A stretch of DNA of 64,000 nt from Actinomycetota bacterium (GCA_018268415.1 JAFDWO010000146.1:30454-94453); one strand, 5' to 3'. Counted from the first letter of the stretch, positions 33,394 to 42,385 are shown. Numbers and translations: made by a program. Notes: a model not told the origin generated them from the letters alone.

Positions 33394-34236
33394 TCAGAAG
33401 GTGGCCGGGCGGAGGCCCGTGGCGATCACGATCAGGATCGCGATCCCGGCCGCATAACGGTAGATGACGAACGGCCGGTAGGAGGCCGTCCGCACCAGGC
33501 GGAGGAGGAAGACGATCGCCGCGTAGCCGGAGACCGCGGCGGCAATGGTCCCCACCACCATCGGGCCACCGACCCCGGGCGGCAGGCCTTCGTGGACCGC
33601 ACTGACGCCTTTGAACAGGGTCGCACCGGCGACGATCGGGATCAGCAGGAGGAAGGAGAAGCGGGCGGCGGCGTCGCGGTCGAGGCCGAGGAAGCGGGCG
33701 GCGGTGATCGTGATGCCCGAGCGTGAGGTGCCGGGGGCGAGCGCCAGCACCTGGGCGACACCGATCCAGCCGCCGTCGCGGAGTTCCGTGCGCTCCAGCG
33801 AACGGCGCTGCGGTCTGCGGTCGGCCCAGTCGAGCACGGCGCCGAAGAAGATCAGCTGGAGGGCGATCATCCAGGGCTCGCCGAGATGTTCGTCGATGAA
33901 GTCGGAGGCAAGGCCCCCGGCGATCACCGCCGGGATCGTGCCGATCGCGATCGCGACGGCGAGGCGCTCCTCGCTTGTCTCGATCGCCCGCTTGCGCACC
34001 GTCGTGACGAAACCGACGATCAGACGCCAGACCTCGAGCCGGAAGAAGGCGACCGCGGCGATCAGCGTTCCGGCGTGCAGGGCGACGTCGAACGTCTTGT
34101 TGAACGATTCGTCTTCGGCCAGGAACGTGTATTCCTGGAGCCAGGGGACGATGATCAGATGGCCGGAAGAGGAGATTGGCAGGAACTCGGTGAGCCCCTG
34201 CACAACCCCCAGTAGGAGCGCCTCGAGGTTGGACAC
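33394..34236 (-). CDS. uppP: Undecaprenyl-diphosphatase
   Basis: Protein of 280 residues, BacA/UppP family, with about eight membrane helices. The two active-site motifs are present: EFLPISSSGH near residue 17-26 and PGTSRSGITI in the second half. It recycles undecaprenyl diphosphate to the monophosphate carrier for peptidoglycan synthesis and releases phosphate. It neighbours the phosphate island but is separated from it by a hairpin. Confidence 0.95.
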   Translation of the reverse strand: MSNLEALLLGVVQGLTEFLPISSSGHLIIVPWLQEYTFLAEDESFNKTFDVALHAGTLIAAVAFFRLEVWRLIVGFVTTVRKRAIETSEERLAVAIAIGTIPAVIAGGLASDFIDEHLGEPWMIALQLIFFGAVLDWADRRPQRRSLERTELRDGGWIGVAQVLALAPGTSRSGITITAARFLGLDRDAAARFSFLLLIPIVAGATLFKGVSAVHEGLPPGVGGPMVVGTIAAAVSGYAAIVFLLRLVRTASYRPFVIYRYAAGIAILIVIATGLRPATF

Positions 34237-34276
34237 GGCGCGATCCTACGCCGGCGCGTGCGATAGATTGCCGCTC

Positions 34277-34516
34277 GTGAAGCGTGCCGCCGCAATTTTC
34301 CTCATGACCCTGACGACGATGCTCGTCGCCGCACCGATGGCTTTCGCCGAAAACGGCGAGGGCCTGCTGGGCAAGGCCGACGACAAAACCGTCACCTTCT
34401 TCTGCTTCGGCGTGATGGCGTTCTTCGTCATCCTCGTGATCGGGCTGTCGCTGGTCCAGGGCGCTCTGGAGCGCCGCAAGGAGAAGCGGCGCTACGACAT
34501 CGAGCGCCTGAGCTAG
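34277..34516 (+). CDS. Small exported membrane protein
   Basis: Protein of 79 residues starting at GTG. It has a signal-peptide-like N-terminus (KRAAAIFLMTLTTMLVAAPMAFAEN, cleavable after AFA), a short polar stretch, and one membrane helix (about 40-62) followed by a basic tail ERRKEKRRYDIE. The family is not recognised. It is divergent from uppP and its 3' end abuts the second composite element. Confidence 0.65.
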   Translation: MKRAAAIFLMTLTTMLVAAPMAFAENGEGLLGKADDKTVTFFCFGVMAFFVILVIGLSLVQGALERRKEKRRYDIERLS

Positions 34517-34588
34517 CGAGCTCCGCCTAGATCGGCGGCCCCCTCCGCGGCCCCCCTCGAGCTGTCGCCCATGAGGGGAAAGGGATGC

Positions 34589-34638
34589 GGCCGTCTCGTC
34601 CACGGCCCTGGCAGGCTGTGGCCGTGGCCGAGACGGCC
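34589..34638. repeat. Hairpin with the shared 12-nt loop CTGGCAGGCTGT, copy 2
   Basis: Identical to 25131-25180, including the single stem mismatch. The shared mismatch shows the two copies come from one ancestor rather than arising by chance pairing. Confidence 0.85.
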
Positions 34639-34932
34639 GGGGGTGCGGGGAGCGGGCGGGGGGAGCACGGAAGGCCCCCCGAGAGGATGCGGGCGAGTGA
34701 GGCGGATCCCTCACGCGGTGGACACGGCGCTCCCACGGATCCGGGACGGGCGTCCCAGGACCCCCCGATCCCGGCGTCCGGGGGCCGGAGGGTCCCACGG
34801 ATCCCCCCCGATCCCGGCCCGCGGGGGCCGGAGGGTGCGACCGTTCCGTCACGGGACCGCCACGGAACGGAGACCCCGTCACGGAGACGTAGGGAACTCC
34901 ACCCTTCCTCCCGTGTTGTCCAACGCTCACGG

Positions 34933-34984
34933 ACGCGTTCCGTACTTTGACCCTGCCATGGCAGGGTCAAAGTACGGAACGCGT
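34933..34984. repeat. 52-bp perfect palindrome, copy 2
   Basis: Identical to 25586-25637, with the axis at CCATGG. The flanks also match: a GTCCAAC stretch lies a few bases to the left and a GTTCCCGGGCC stretch to the right. Confidence 0.92.
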
Positions 34985-35185
34985 TCCCGGGCCCTCTTCT
35001 CCGGCCCGGGAACGGACCGAAGGGTCCGGAAAGGGTGACGTTCCCGGCGTCTTAGTCACCGATCCGGGCGGGGTGTGGCCCCTCCCGTACGGACCCGTCA
35101 CGTAAGTCCTACTTCGTGACGTCCCTGTGTCGTCTTTTTCACGACCCCCTCCCGTCCCTGTGTCGTCTTTTCACGACCCCCTCCC

Positions 35186-35243
35186 GTCCCGGGCGCCTCA
35201 TGGCGCTCACAGCCTGCCAGGAGCGCCATGAGGCGCCCGGGAC
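35186..35243. repeat. 23-bp-arm hairpin with shared 12-nt loop, copy 2
   Basis: Perfect arms 35186-35208 and 35221-35243 around ACAGCCTGCCAG, identical to 25887-25944. It is followed by the ATCTCGGACGG word and then the 3' end of the HD-domain gene. Confidence 0.9.
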
Positions 35244-35338
35244 CATCTCGGACGGATGCGGGGGCCGGGGTCGGGGGGCAACGCGCCCCCGCGCGGCACC
35301 TCGGACGGCCACCCCGCCCGAGGTCACCCTCCCGGCCC

Positions 35339-36211
35339 CTACGCCAGCCGGAAACCGCTGAGCAGGCGCTTCTCGGTCTCGCCCTCGATCTCGGCGATCA
35401 CTTCGACCTTGCCCTCCAGCGGGGTGCCGCGGATCTTGGTCGCCAGCAGGTCGTCGACCTGGAAGATGCCCGCCGAGTTGTTGAGCTGGATCTCGATCCG
35501 CACCGGGTGGTCCTCCCCCGCGCTGATCCGGACCTCGTCGATCGCCGCCGCCGAGATCGAGTGGATGCCCTCGTGGCCGCTCTCGATCGGAATCCGGGTG
35601 CGGCCCTGGGCCATGTCGAGCGCGTCGGCGACGCGGACGACACCTCCCTCGACGGTGTAAGGCTCGCCGCGCCGGCGGTGGCCGATGATCGAGTGGAGGA
35701 TCTCCGTTTCGACGACGGTGCGCTCCGGCTGCTTGTAGGCGCCCTGAAGCAGGCGGTCGAGGGCGCTCTGGGCGAGGAAGAGCGAGTACTCCTCGTGGTC
35801 GGCGCGATGGATCGACATACCGATGTCGTGCAACAGCGCCCCGCCCGCGACCACGACCTCCGCATCACGCTCGCGCATGCCGTGGTCGGCGACCATCGCC
35901 GGCTCCACGCCGGCCCTGACCAGCAGGCGCAACAGCCGCAAGGAGATGTTGAGGACGATCTGCATGTGAACCCAGCTGTGGTCCGACATCCCGAGCCGCT
36001 CCGCGTTCACCTGCGCCATGTACCACCACCCGCGCACCTGGTCGTCGCCGTTGACCGCGTCGATGAAGCTCTCCAGCCGCCGGTTGCCCCGCGTCGGCGC
36101 GCGCACGTGCGCCTCGGCGATCGCCTCGCGCGGCGGCTTGCGCGTCGGCCCGCTCGGGTCGGGGGCAGGAACTCCGTCGGCGGCCGCCTCTTTCACCTCG
36201 TCGGGCGTCAT
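35339..36211 (-). CDS. HD-domain phosphohydrolase
   Basis: Protein of 290 residues. The HD signature is visible as HSWVHMQIV, GGALLHDIGMSIHRADHEEY and a later HSIIGHRR and RVADALDMAQGR, a full metal-site set. The C-terminal region (about 215-290) is a beta-rich domain with IEIQLNNSAGIFQVDDLLATKI. HD proteins of this type hydrolyse phosphomonoesters or nucleotides; the substrate is unknown. ATG 36211 is chosen to start just before an acidic N-terminal stretch. Confidence 0.82.
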   Translation of the reverse strand: MTPDEVKEAAADGVPAPDPSGPTRKPPREAIAEAHVRAPTRGNRRLESFIDAVNGDDQVRGWWYMAQVNAERLGMSDHSWVHMQIVLNISLRLLRLLVRAGVEPAMVADHGMRERDAEVVVAGGALLHDIGMSIHRADHEEYSLFLAQSALDRLLQGAYKQPERTVVETEILHSIIGHRRRGEPYTVEGGVVRVADALDMAQGRTRIPIESGHEGIHSISAAAIDEVRISAGEDHPVRIEIQLNNSAGIFQVDDLLATKIRGTPLEGKVEVIAEIEGETEKRLLSGFRLA

Positions 36212-36310
36212 GCCCGGATCGTAGTCGCGCACCCCGCCGGCGCGGTCGACCGACGTGAACCTCTTGTTGACGACGGTCGCCCGCACTGCGGGCGCGGCGG
36301 TGACGGCCGG

Positions 36311-36892
36311 TCAGCCGCAGACGGGCCAGGGACTGGAGCCGGCCCGGGAATAGAGAAGCGCGGCACGGTACTCCTGCTCGGCTGCCGAGGCCGCGGCCGG
36401 GTCGCCGGTGCCGCCGACCGATTCCCAGGTCCCCTGGTCGAACTGGAACAGGCCTCGATAGGTCCCGTCGGAGGAGACCGCTTCCGGGTTGCCGCCGGAC
36501 TCGCAGGCGGCGATCGATTCCAGCGTCGCCATCGAGACCCCGCCCGGCAGGCTCGCGAACCGTTCTTCTTCCTCGCGCGCCTGCCTCGCTTCGCGCTTCT
36601 TGCGCGCGTCGGCCTTGTGGCGCTTCTCGGTGCGCTGCGTCGTCGTCGCGATCAGTCGGCCGTAACGATCGACCGGGTCAAGCAGCGGACCGTCGACCGC
36701 GACCGCGTTGCCGATCGCGCCGGCCGACCCCGAAGCCTTGCCACCTGCCGCGCTCGACTTCGGCACCACCGCGCGGAGTCGCACGCGCGGTGGAAGCTTT
36801 TCGTCCCCCTGCTGAGCGGCCGAGGCAACGGTGGGCGAGACCAGTGCGACGACGGCTCCAAGCAGGGCAATATGTTTGCGTTCTGTGAGCAA
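36311..36892 (-). CDS. Resuscitation-promoting-factor-like secreted muralidase
   Basis: Protein of 193 residues. A signal peptide ends near VASAAQQ. The middle contains a charged coiled-coil-like stretch (EKRHKADARKKREARQAREEEE). The last 75 residues are a transglycosylase/RPF domain: LESIAACESGGNPEAVSSDG, then TYRGLFQFDQGTWESVGG, ending in WPVCG with the partner cysteine. The catalytic Glu is in ACESGG. It should cleave peptidoglycan in growth or resuscitation. The start is TTG; a CRP-like site lies about 42 bases upstream. Confidence 0.85.
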   Translation of the reverse strand: MLTERKHIALLGAVVALVSPTVASAAQQGDEKLPPRVRLRAVVPKSSAAGGKASGSAGAIGNAVAVDGPLLDPVDRYGRLIATTTQRTEKRHKADARKKREARQAREEEERFASLPGGVSMATLESIAACESGGNPEAVSSDGTYRGLFQFDQGTWESVGGTGDPAAASAAEQEYRAALLYSRAGSSPWPVCG

Positions 36893-36926
36893 GCGGTGAA
36901 CCGTCGCGGGGATTTCGGCTCCCGTC

Positions 36927-36942
36927 TGTGACGGTCATCACG
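36927..36942 (-). promoter_or_regulatory. Candidate CRP-type site upstream of the Rpf gene
   Basis: TGTGA, six bases, TCACG: nine of ten positions of the CRP consensus TGTGA-N6-TCACA. It is centred about 42 bases before the TTG start of the rpf-like gene. In M. tuberculosis the CRP homologue Rv3676 controls rpfA, which makes this plausible. Confidence 0.45.
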
Positions 36943-37010
36943 TTGCGATCCCGCAACTTCCACGGCTTTGGCTCCGCAGCGCGGATTTTTCGACTCACAG
37001 GCATGATTCC

Positions 37011-37865
37011 CTGATCGCTCCAATTGCCGACACCACGCGCCTGTTGCTCGCCTGCCCGGACCGGCCCGGGCTGATCGCGACGGTCTCCGGGTTCCTCGCC
37101 GAAGCGGGCTTGAACATCGTCGACGTCGACCAGCACTCGACCGCGGCGGGCCGCTTCTTCATGCGCATGGTCTTCGACTCGCCCGGCACCGCCGAGCGCG
37201 ACGCGCTGGAGGAGCGCTTCGCGCGGGAGATCGCCGCGCCCTTCGAGATGGACCACAGCTTCAACGAGTCGGCGATCCGCAAGCGGGTGGTGGTGATGGT
37301 CTCGCGCGAGGACCATTGTCTCTCCGACCTGCTGTGGCGGCGGCGCAACGACCACCTCGGCGGTGACATCGTCGCCGTCATCTCCAACCACGAGGACCTG
37401 CGCAGCGAGGTCGAGGCCGTCGGGCTCCCCTTCCACCACGTACCGGTCAGCCGCGAGACCAAGGAGGAGGCGGAGCGACGGGCGCTGGAGCTGATCGGCG
37501 ACGTCGACCTGCTCGTCCTCGCCCGCTACATGCAGATCCTCTCGCCCACCTTCCTCGAGGCGCTGGGCACGCCGGCGATCAACATCCACCACAGCTTCCT
37601 GCCGGCGTTCGTCGGCGCCGACCCCTACGCGCGCGCCCACGAGCGCGGCGTCAAGCTGATCGGCGCGACCGCCCACTACGTGACCGCGGAGCTCGACGCC
37701 GGGCCGATCATCGACCAGGACGTGGTCCGGGTCGGCCACGAGGACGAGGTCGCGGACCTGGTGCGGATCGGCCGCGACGTCGAGCGGCTGGTGCTGGCCC
37801 GCGCGGTGACCGCGCACCTGGAGGACCGCGTACTCCTCGACGGCGGCCGGACCGTCGTCTTCTGA
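37011..37865 (+). CDS. purU: Formyltetrahydrofolate deformylase
   Basis: Protein of about 284 residues, usual for PurU. An N-terminal ACT domain (TRLLLACPDRPGLIATVSGFLA) precedes a formyltransferase-like catalytic domain with NIHHSFLPAFVGADPY and the Asp of ELDAGPIIDQD. It releases formate from 10-formyl-THF for purine synthesis and balances the folate pool. The start is uncertain: TTG 37044 would remove the first strand of the ACT domain, so an upstream CTG at 37011 (or ATT at 37023) is more likely. No standard start codon lies in that stretch. Confidence 0.88.
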   Translation: MIAPIADTTRLLLACPDRPGLIATVSGFLAEAGLNIVDVDQHSTAAGRFFMRMVFDSPGTAERDALEERFAREIAAPFEMDHSFNESAIRKRVVVMVSREDHCLSDLLWRRRNDHLGGDIVAVISNHEDLRSEVEAVGLPFHHVPVSRETKEEAERRALELIGDVDLLVLARYMQILSPTFLEALGTPAINIHHSFLPAFVGADPYARAHERGVKLIGATAHYVTAELDAGPIIDQDVVRVGHEDEVADLVRIGRDVERLVLARAVTAHLEDRVLLDGGRTVVF

Positions 37866-37907
37866 GAGGCGCGCCCGAGGCTGGGCCGCACGGGCCGGCC
37901 GACCGAT

Positions 37908-39824
37908 CTAGGTCGCCGCCGCCTCCGCCGCGCCCTGCGCCGCCTCCCACTCCCCCAGCAGCTCCTCGACCGCCGCCTTCGCCGCCTCGTGCTTGGCGGT
38001 TGCCCGCTCGGTGCGGCTCGGGCTCGACCAGGCGGCGGGATCGGCGAGCTCCTCCTCGACCTGCCGCAGATCGGCTTCGGCCTTCGCGATCCGGTCCTCC
38101 AGTCGCGCCGCCTTGCGCACGGCCTTTTCGGCGGCCTTGCCGTCGCGGCGCTTGGTCGCGGTCGCGCCCGACGCCTTCTTCTCCTTCTTCGCCGTCTGCG
38201 CCGCCGCCGCGTCCGTTTCGGCCTCGCGTTCGTCGCGCCGCCGCTGGTACTCGGCCCAGCCGCTCGGGTGGCTGGCGAGCTTGCCGTCCTCGAGCACGAT
38301 CGTGCGACTGCCGACCGCCTCCAACAGCGCCCGGTCGTGGGAGATCAGCACCACCGAGCCCTCGAACTCGGTCAGCGCGTCCTCGAGCGCCTCGCGGCTC
38401 TCGATGTCGAGGTGGTTCGTCGGCTCGTCGAGGACCAGGACGTTGGCACCCGAGGAGACGAGGATCGCCAGCGACAGCCGCCGCTGCTCGCCGCCGGAGA
38501 TGTCGGAAAGCTGTTTTTCGACGTCGTTGCCGGAGAAGAGGAAGCCGCCGAGCAGGGCGCGCGCCTTGGGGCCGGTGAGGCCGGTCTCCCGCTGCGCCGC
38601 GTCGAGGACGGTCCCCGCCCCGGACGCCGTGTCGGCGTGCTGCGACAGGTAACCGAGATTGACGTTGTGGCCGGTGCGGACGATCCCGTCGGTGGCCGGC
38701 CGTTGCCCGGCAAGCGTCTCGATCATCGTCGTCTTGCCGCTGCCGTTGGCGCCGACGAGGACGACGTGCTCGCCGCGTTCCACCTCCAGCTCGGCGTCCT
38801 CGAGCAAGACCCGGCCCGGCACCTCGATCTTCGCGTCGACCATCTTGAGGACGACGCGGCCGGGACGCTCCGGCGGCTTGAAGGAGAAGCGCAGGTGGCG
38901 CGTGTCGCGCTTTTCCGCCCGCGGGCCCTCTTTCTTCTTCTTGTCGATCTGCTTGACCCGGGATTGAGCCTGTTTCGCCTTCGAGGCCTTGTAGCGGAAG
39001 CGCTCGACGAAGCGTTCCATCCGCGCGAGCTCGGCTTCCTGGCGGTCGATCGCTTTCCCGAGCGCGATCTGGCGGGCGGCCTGCTCCTGGCGCCAGGCGT
39101 GCCAAGGGCCGGCGAAGAAGCGGGCGCGCCCTGCCTCCAGCTCCAGCACCGAGGTGCCGACGGCCTCCAGGAACCAGCGATCGTGGGCGACCAGGACGAC
39201 GGCAGCGTCGAGGTCGACCAGGTAACGCTCGAGCCACTCGAGCGAGGGGATATCCAGGTGGTTCGTGGGCTCGTCGAGGAGCAGCAGATCGGGACGGGCT
39301 GCCAGCGCGCGGGCGAGGGAGGCGCGAGTCAGCTCCCCGCCCGAGAAGGTCGAGAGCGCCCGGTCGGCGTGCTCTGGACCGAAGCCGAGCCCACGCAGCA
39401 CTTCCAACACTTCGTCGCGCCAGCGGTAGCCGCCGCCGGCTTCGAGCCGCGCCTGGGCGGCCGCGTAGGCGTTCATCGTCTCCTCCGAGGCACCGCCCGC
39501 CATGTCCCCCTCCAGCCGGGCCAGCTCGGCCTCGGTCTCCAGCATGTCGCCGCGGCCGGAGAAGACGTAATCGTCGAGCTTGGCGTCGGAGTCGCGCGGC
39601 GGGCGCTGGTCGTGGAGGGCGACGCGGGCACCGCGCTGGATCGAGACCGAGCCTTCCTCCGGAGTCAGCTCGCCGGAGAGCACCCGGAGCAGCGTCGACT
39701 TCCCCGCTCCGTTGCGCCCGGACAGGGTCATCCGATCGCCCGGCTCGAGCTTGAAGGAGACGTCGCCGAACAGCAGCTTGCCGCCGACGTATACGTCCAG
39801 TGAGGTCGCGGTCGCGATCGCCAT
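37908..39824 (-). CDS. ABC-F family ATPase
   Basis: Protein of 638 residues with two ABC domains and no membrane segments. First: GRNGAGKST, FSGGELTR, LLLLDEPTNHLD. Second: GANGSGKTT, ISGGEQRR, VLVLDEPTNHLD. A Lys-rich linker (about 265-310) joins them and a Lys/Glu/Ala-rich coiled-coil tail (about 545-630) follows. ABC-F proteins act on the ribosomal E-site or confer ribosome protection; the long basic C-terminal extension is Uup-like, but the specific role is unknown. It is convergent with purU. Confidence 0.92.
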   Translation of the reverse strand: MAIATATSLDVYVGGKLLFGDVSFKLEPGDRMTLSGRNGAGKSTLLRVLSGELTPEEGSVSIQRGARVALHDQRPPRDSDAKLDDYVFSGRGDMLETEAELARLEGDMAGGASEETMNAYAAAQARLEAGGGYRWRDEVLEVLRGLGFGPEHADRALSTFSGGELTRASLARALAARPDLLLLDEPTNHLDIPSLEWLERYLVDLDAAVVLVAHDRWFLEAVGTSVLELEAGRARFFAGPWHAWRQEQAARQIALGKAIDRQEAELARMERFVERFRYKASKAKQAQSRVKQIDKKKKEGPRAEKRDTRHLRFSFKPPERPGRVVLKMVDAKIEVPGRVLLEDAELEVERGEHVVLVGANGSGKTTMIETLAGQRPATDGIVRTGHNVNLGYLSQHADTASGAGTVLDAAQRETGLTGPKARALLGGFLFSGNDVEKQLSDISGGEQRRLSLAILVSSGANVLVLDEPTNHLDIESREALEDALTEFEGSVVLISHDRALLEAVGSRTIVLEDGKLASHPSGWAEYQRRRDEREAETDAAAAQTAKKEKKASGATATKRRDGKAAEKAVRKAARLEDRIAKAEADLRQVEEELADPAAWSSPSRTERATAKHEAAKAAVEELLGEWEAAQGAAEAAAT

Positions 39825-39868
39825 GAACGTTCCAAGGTAAATGACGCCGCCCCTCGACGGCGGGCGGC

Positions 39869-40411
39869 TCAGCCGCAGTACTTGCCGGCGATCTGCTCGA
39901 TCGTGCCGGCGGTGCGCGTCGTCCCCTTGCCGAGGGCGGCATCAAGGGCCTTGGTGTCGAGCTCGGTTTCGGAGAGGCCGACGCTCGGCAGCCAGTGCAG
40001 CTCACGCCCCTCGAGCACCATCAGGTCGCCCGCGGGCGCCAGGTCCAGCACCGCCTGCTTCGCCTTGACGCTCGGCTTGCGCCCGAGCAGCACGACCTGC
40101 GGTTTGCCCTTGGACGCCGCGATCGCCCCCGCGTCGAACGGCGCTCGCGCGGCGATCGCCGCGACCTCCGCCGCGCTCCGCAGGAACACCGCGACGTCGT
40201 ACCCGAGCCGCGCGTCGAGCTCCGCTTCGACCCGTTCTTGCAGCTTCGACTCCGCTTCGCCGGCCGGATCGACGAAGACGACGTTGCCGCTCGCCCGGAA
40301 GGTCGCCACCTCCTCCAGCCCCATCGCCTCGAAGTGCGCGACCAGCTCCGGGTTCTTGATCCGCCGGTTGCCGAGGTTCATCCCGCGCAGGAAGGCGACG
40401 TAGCGTTCCAT
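39869..40411 (-). CDS. DUF1697 family protein
   Basis: Protein of 180 residues. The DUF1697 signature is clear at the N-terminus: YVAFLRGMNLGNRRIKNPELVAHFEAMGLEEVATFRASGNVVF, with a C-terminal GTTRTAGTIEQIAGKYC-like block. The function is unknown. Start ATG 40411 places the conserved motif at residue 4, as is usual. It is divergent from the mug gene with only 23 bases between them. Confidence 0.88.
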   Translation of the reverse strand: MERYVAFLRGMNLGNRRIKNPELVAHFEAMGLEEVATFRASGNVVFVDPAGEAESKLQERVEAELDARLGYDVAVFLRSAAEVAAIAARAPFDAGAIAASKGKPQVVLLGRKPSVKAKQAVLDLAPAGDLMVLEGRELHWLPSVGLSETELDTKALDAALGKGTTRTAGTIEQIAGKYCG

Positions 40412-40434
40412 CTCGGCACCGTAGCCTGAACGCC

Positions 40435-40944
40435 GTGGCCGAGCCACCGCGACAGTCGATCCTTCCCGATGTCCTCCGTCCGGGGCTGCGCGTCGTCTTC
40501 TGCGGCACGGCACCGGGGACCGCCTCGGCGAAGGCCGGCGCCTACTACGCCGGACCCGGCAACCGCTTCTGGTCGACCCTGCAGGAGGTCGGCCTGACGC
40601 CCACGCTCCTCCGCCCTTCCGAATTCGGGCGGCTCCCCGAATTCGGCATCGGCCTCACCGACATCACGAAGACCGCTTCAGGATCCGACCAGGAGGTCGG
40701 CCGGCGCGGCGTCGACCCGGCGCGCCTCACCGCCGCGATCGCCACCGCCTCCCCCGCCCACCTCGCGTTCAACGGGAAGAACGCGGCGCGCAGGGCGCTC
40801 GGGCGCCCGGTCGATTATGGCCGCCGGCCCGAGCGGATCGGCGGCGCCACGGTCTGGGTCCTCCCCTCCACCTCCGGCGCCGCCCGCGGATTCTGGGACA
40901 TCGAGCCGTGGCGGGAGCTGGCCCGGGGCGTAGGGCTCGGGTGA
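40435..40944 (+). CDS. mug: G/U mismatch-specific DNA glycosylase
   Basis: Protein of 169 residues of the Mug/TDG branch of the uracil-DNA glycosylase superfamily. Motif 1 is CGTAPGTASAKAGAYYAGPGN-like with the following RFW; motif 2 is LPSTSGAARGFW. It removes U or other damaged bases opposite G. The start is GTG 40435. The Asn of classical Mug (GINPG) is replaced, since motif 1 reads GTAPG, as in several actinobacterial relatives. Confidence 0.9.
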   Translation: MAEPPRQSILPDVLRPGLRVVFCGTAPGTASAKAGAYYAGPGNRFWSTLQEVGLTPTLLRPSEFGRLPEFGIGLTDITKTASGSDQEVGRRGVDPARLTAAIATASPAHLAFNGKNAARRALGRPVDYGRRPERIGGATVWVLPSTSGAARGFWDIEPWRELARGVGLG

Positions 40945-41016
40945 CGGGGACGTGGTCGGCGTGGGAGAGGCGTCAGGGCCCCGTGCGCATCGCAGCCTCC
41001 GGTACGGGGTCGCGGG

Positions 41017-41170
41017 GCGGGGGCCCATCCCCCTCCCGCTGTTCCTTATGGTCCCGTGGGGACCATAAGGAACAGCGGGGCGATCTCCGGGACGGAGGGA
41101 TGCACGGAAGCGTGACCTCGCTCTCCCTTCCGTGACCCTTCCTGGGCATCCGTGCGCCTTCCGTGACGCC
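41017..41170. repeat. Intergenic repeat family A, copy 2
   Basis: Near-identical to 147-301, including the 20-bp-arm hairpin and the CCTTCCGTGA tail. It fills most of the 312-base gap between the convergent mug and AraC genes. The remainder (40945-41016 and 41171-41256) shows nothing I can assign. Confidence 0.82.
41036..41078. repeat. Perfect 20-bp-arm hairpin, copy 2
   Basis: Arms 41036-41055 and 41059-41078 are identical to the 166-208 hairpin, including the GTG loop. Its position between convergent genes fits a bidirectional terminator role. Confidence 0.85.
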
Positions 41171-41256
41171 CGGGATCGCGCAGCGTGTCGGGCGGTCCCA
41201 GATCACTTCACGGATGTGTGTCCCGGGCGCGGGCCGGCGAGCTCCTAACCCACCGC

Positions 41257-42252
41257 CTACCCCGTCAGCTCGAGAACGCTGCCCCGTTCGGCCCGCCCCC
41301 GCCGGGCCGCGGTCCGCGGCGCCGTTCCGGTGACTCGCTTGAAGGCGCGGGAGAAGGCCGCCTCGGATCCGTAACCGAGCTCGGCGGCTACCGCTGCGAC
41401 GGTGACGCCCTCGGTTTCGAGGCGGTCCCGGGCCAGCCGCATCCGCCACTCGGTCAAGTAGCGAAGGACCGGCACGCCGACCAGCTCGGTGAAGCGGGCC
41501 GAGAAGGCGGAACGCGACATCGCCACGTCGCGGGCCAGTGCGGCCACGGTCCAGCTTCGCGCCGGTTCGGCGTGGATCAGCGTGAGGGCGTGGCCGATCC
41601 GCTCGTCGCGGAGGGCGCCGAGCCAGCCCGACTGGGCGCCGGGATCGGTCTCGATCCAGGCGCGGATCGCCTGGATCACGAGGATGTCGGCGAGCCGCGT
41701 CACCACCGCCTCGCCCCCGGGGCGCGATTCGATCGTCTCCGCCGCGATCAGCGCCAAAGTGCTCTGCATCTGCGCCGCGTCGCCGGCGAGCGACGCCTCG
41801 ACGCGGACGATCCCCGGCAGCAGCTCGACCAGGTTCTGGGCGGCGGGATGCTCGAAGCGCACCGCACCGCAGATCATCCGGCTGCGCTCACCGCCGCCGC
41901 CATCGCGGAGCAGTTCATAACGATCGGACACCTGCTCGCGGTCGAGGTCGAAGATGTCGGGCGCAGCGACGCCGGGAGCGCTGCGCAGCGTGTGACCGGT
42001 CCCGTGCGGGACCAGCGCCAGGTCGCCGCGGCGCATCGCCCAGGTGGAGTCCTCGACCGCGAGCTCACAACCGCCCTCGCTGACCACGTGGAACCAGGCG
42101 TGCCCGGGCAACGGCGGCAGGGTCATCCCCCACGGGGCGGTCAACTCGGAGGCGCAGTAGAAGGCCCCGACCATCTGGATCGGCTGCAGGGCGGCGGCGA
42201 GCGGGTCACCCCGGGTCAGGGGGATCGGCTCCAGAGGGGGCTCGAGCGACAT
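41257..42252 (-). CDS. AraC-family regulator with cupin_6 domain
   Basis: Protein of 331 residues. The N-terminal cupin_6 sensor domain (WFHVVSEGGCELAVED, GDLALVPHGTGHTL) precedes a C-terminal double helix-turn-helix (ARSWTVAALARDVAMSRSAFSARFTELVG, then ELGYGSEAAFSRAFKRVTG). It is divergent from a cupin/DUF1772 gene pair, which it probably controls. Relatives often regulate neighbouring small oxidoreductase genes; the effector is unknown. Confidence 0.9.
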   Translation of the reverse strand: MSLEPPLEPIPLTRGDPLAAALQPIQMVGAFYCASELTAPWGMTLPPLPGHAWFHVVSEGGCELAVEDSTWAMRRGDLALVPHGTGHTLRSAPGVAAPDIFDLDREQVSDRYELLRDGGGGERSRMICGAVRFEHPAAQNLVELLPGIVRVEASLAGDAAQMQSTLALIAAETIESRPGGEAVVTRLADILVIQAIRAWIETDPGAQSGWLGALRDERIGHALTLIHAEPARSWTVAALARDVAMSRSAFSARFTELVGVPVLRYLTEWRMRLARDRLETEGVTVAAVAAELGYGSEAAFSRAFKRVTGTAPRTAARRGRAERGSVLELTG

Positions 42253-42385
42253 GGGATCAATGTAGCCGCTTTGCCCGATCGTCCGATCCTGCTGGACGTT
42301 AGGTCAAGAACAGCGGATTCATAGGCATAGACAGTCCCCAGCAGCGGCGAAAGACTGGACGCGTCCACCACCGAAGGAGACGACG

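Larger units (their letters stand above)
34541..35338. repeat. Composite intergenic element (family B), copy 2
   Basis: About 0.8 kb with no credible gene between two convergent genes. It repeats the module order of 24841-26085: remnant of the tandem unit (34561-34588), loop-sharing hairpin (34589-34638), one diverged 84-bp repeat (34807-34890), 52-bp palindrome (34933-34984), shared block (34985-35110), TTTTCACGACC tandem units and the 23-bp-arm hairpin (35186-35243). Relative to copy 1 it lacks most of the tandem array and one 83-bp repeat. Its right end abuts the stop of the HD-domain gene. Confidence 0.85.

Noticed and set aside
36893..37010. Possible c-di-AMP (ydaO) riboswitch upstream of the Rpf gene
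   Set aside because: Such riboswitches precede some actinobacterial rpf genes, but the 118-base gap is short and I could not find the conserved core.
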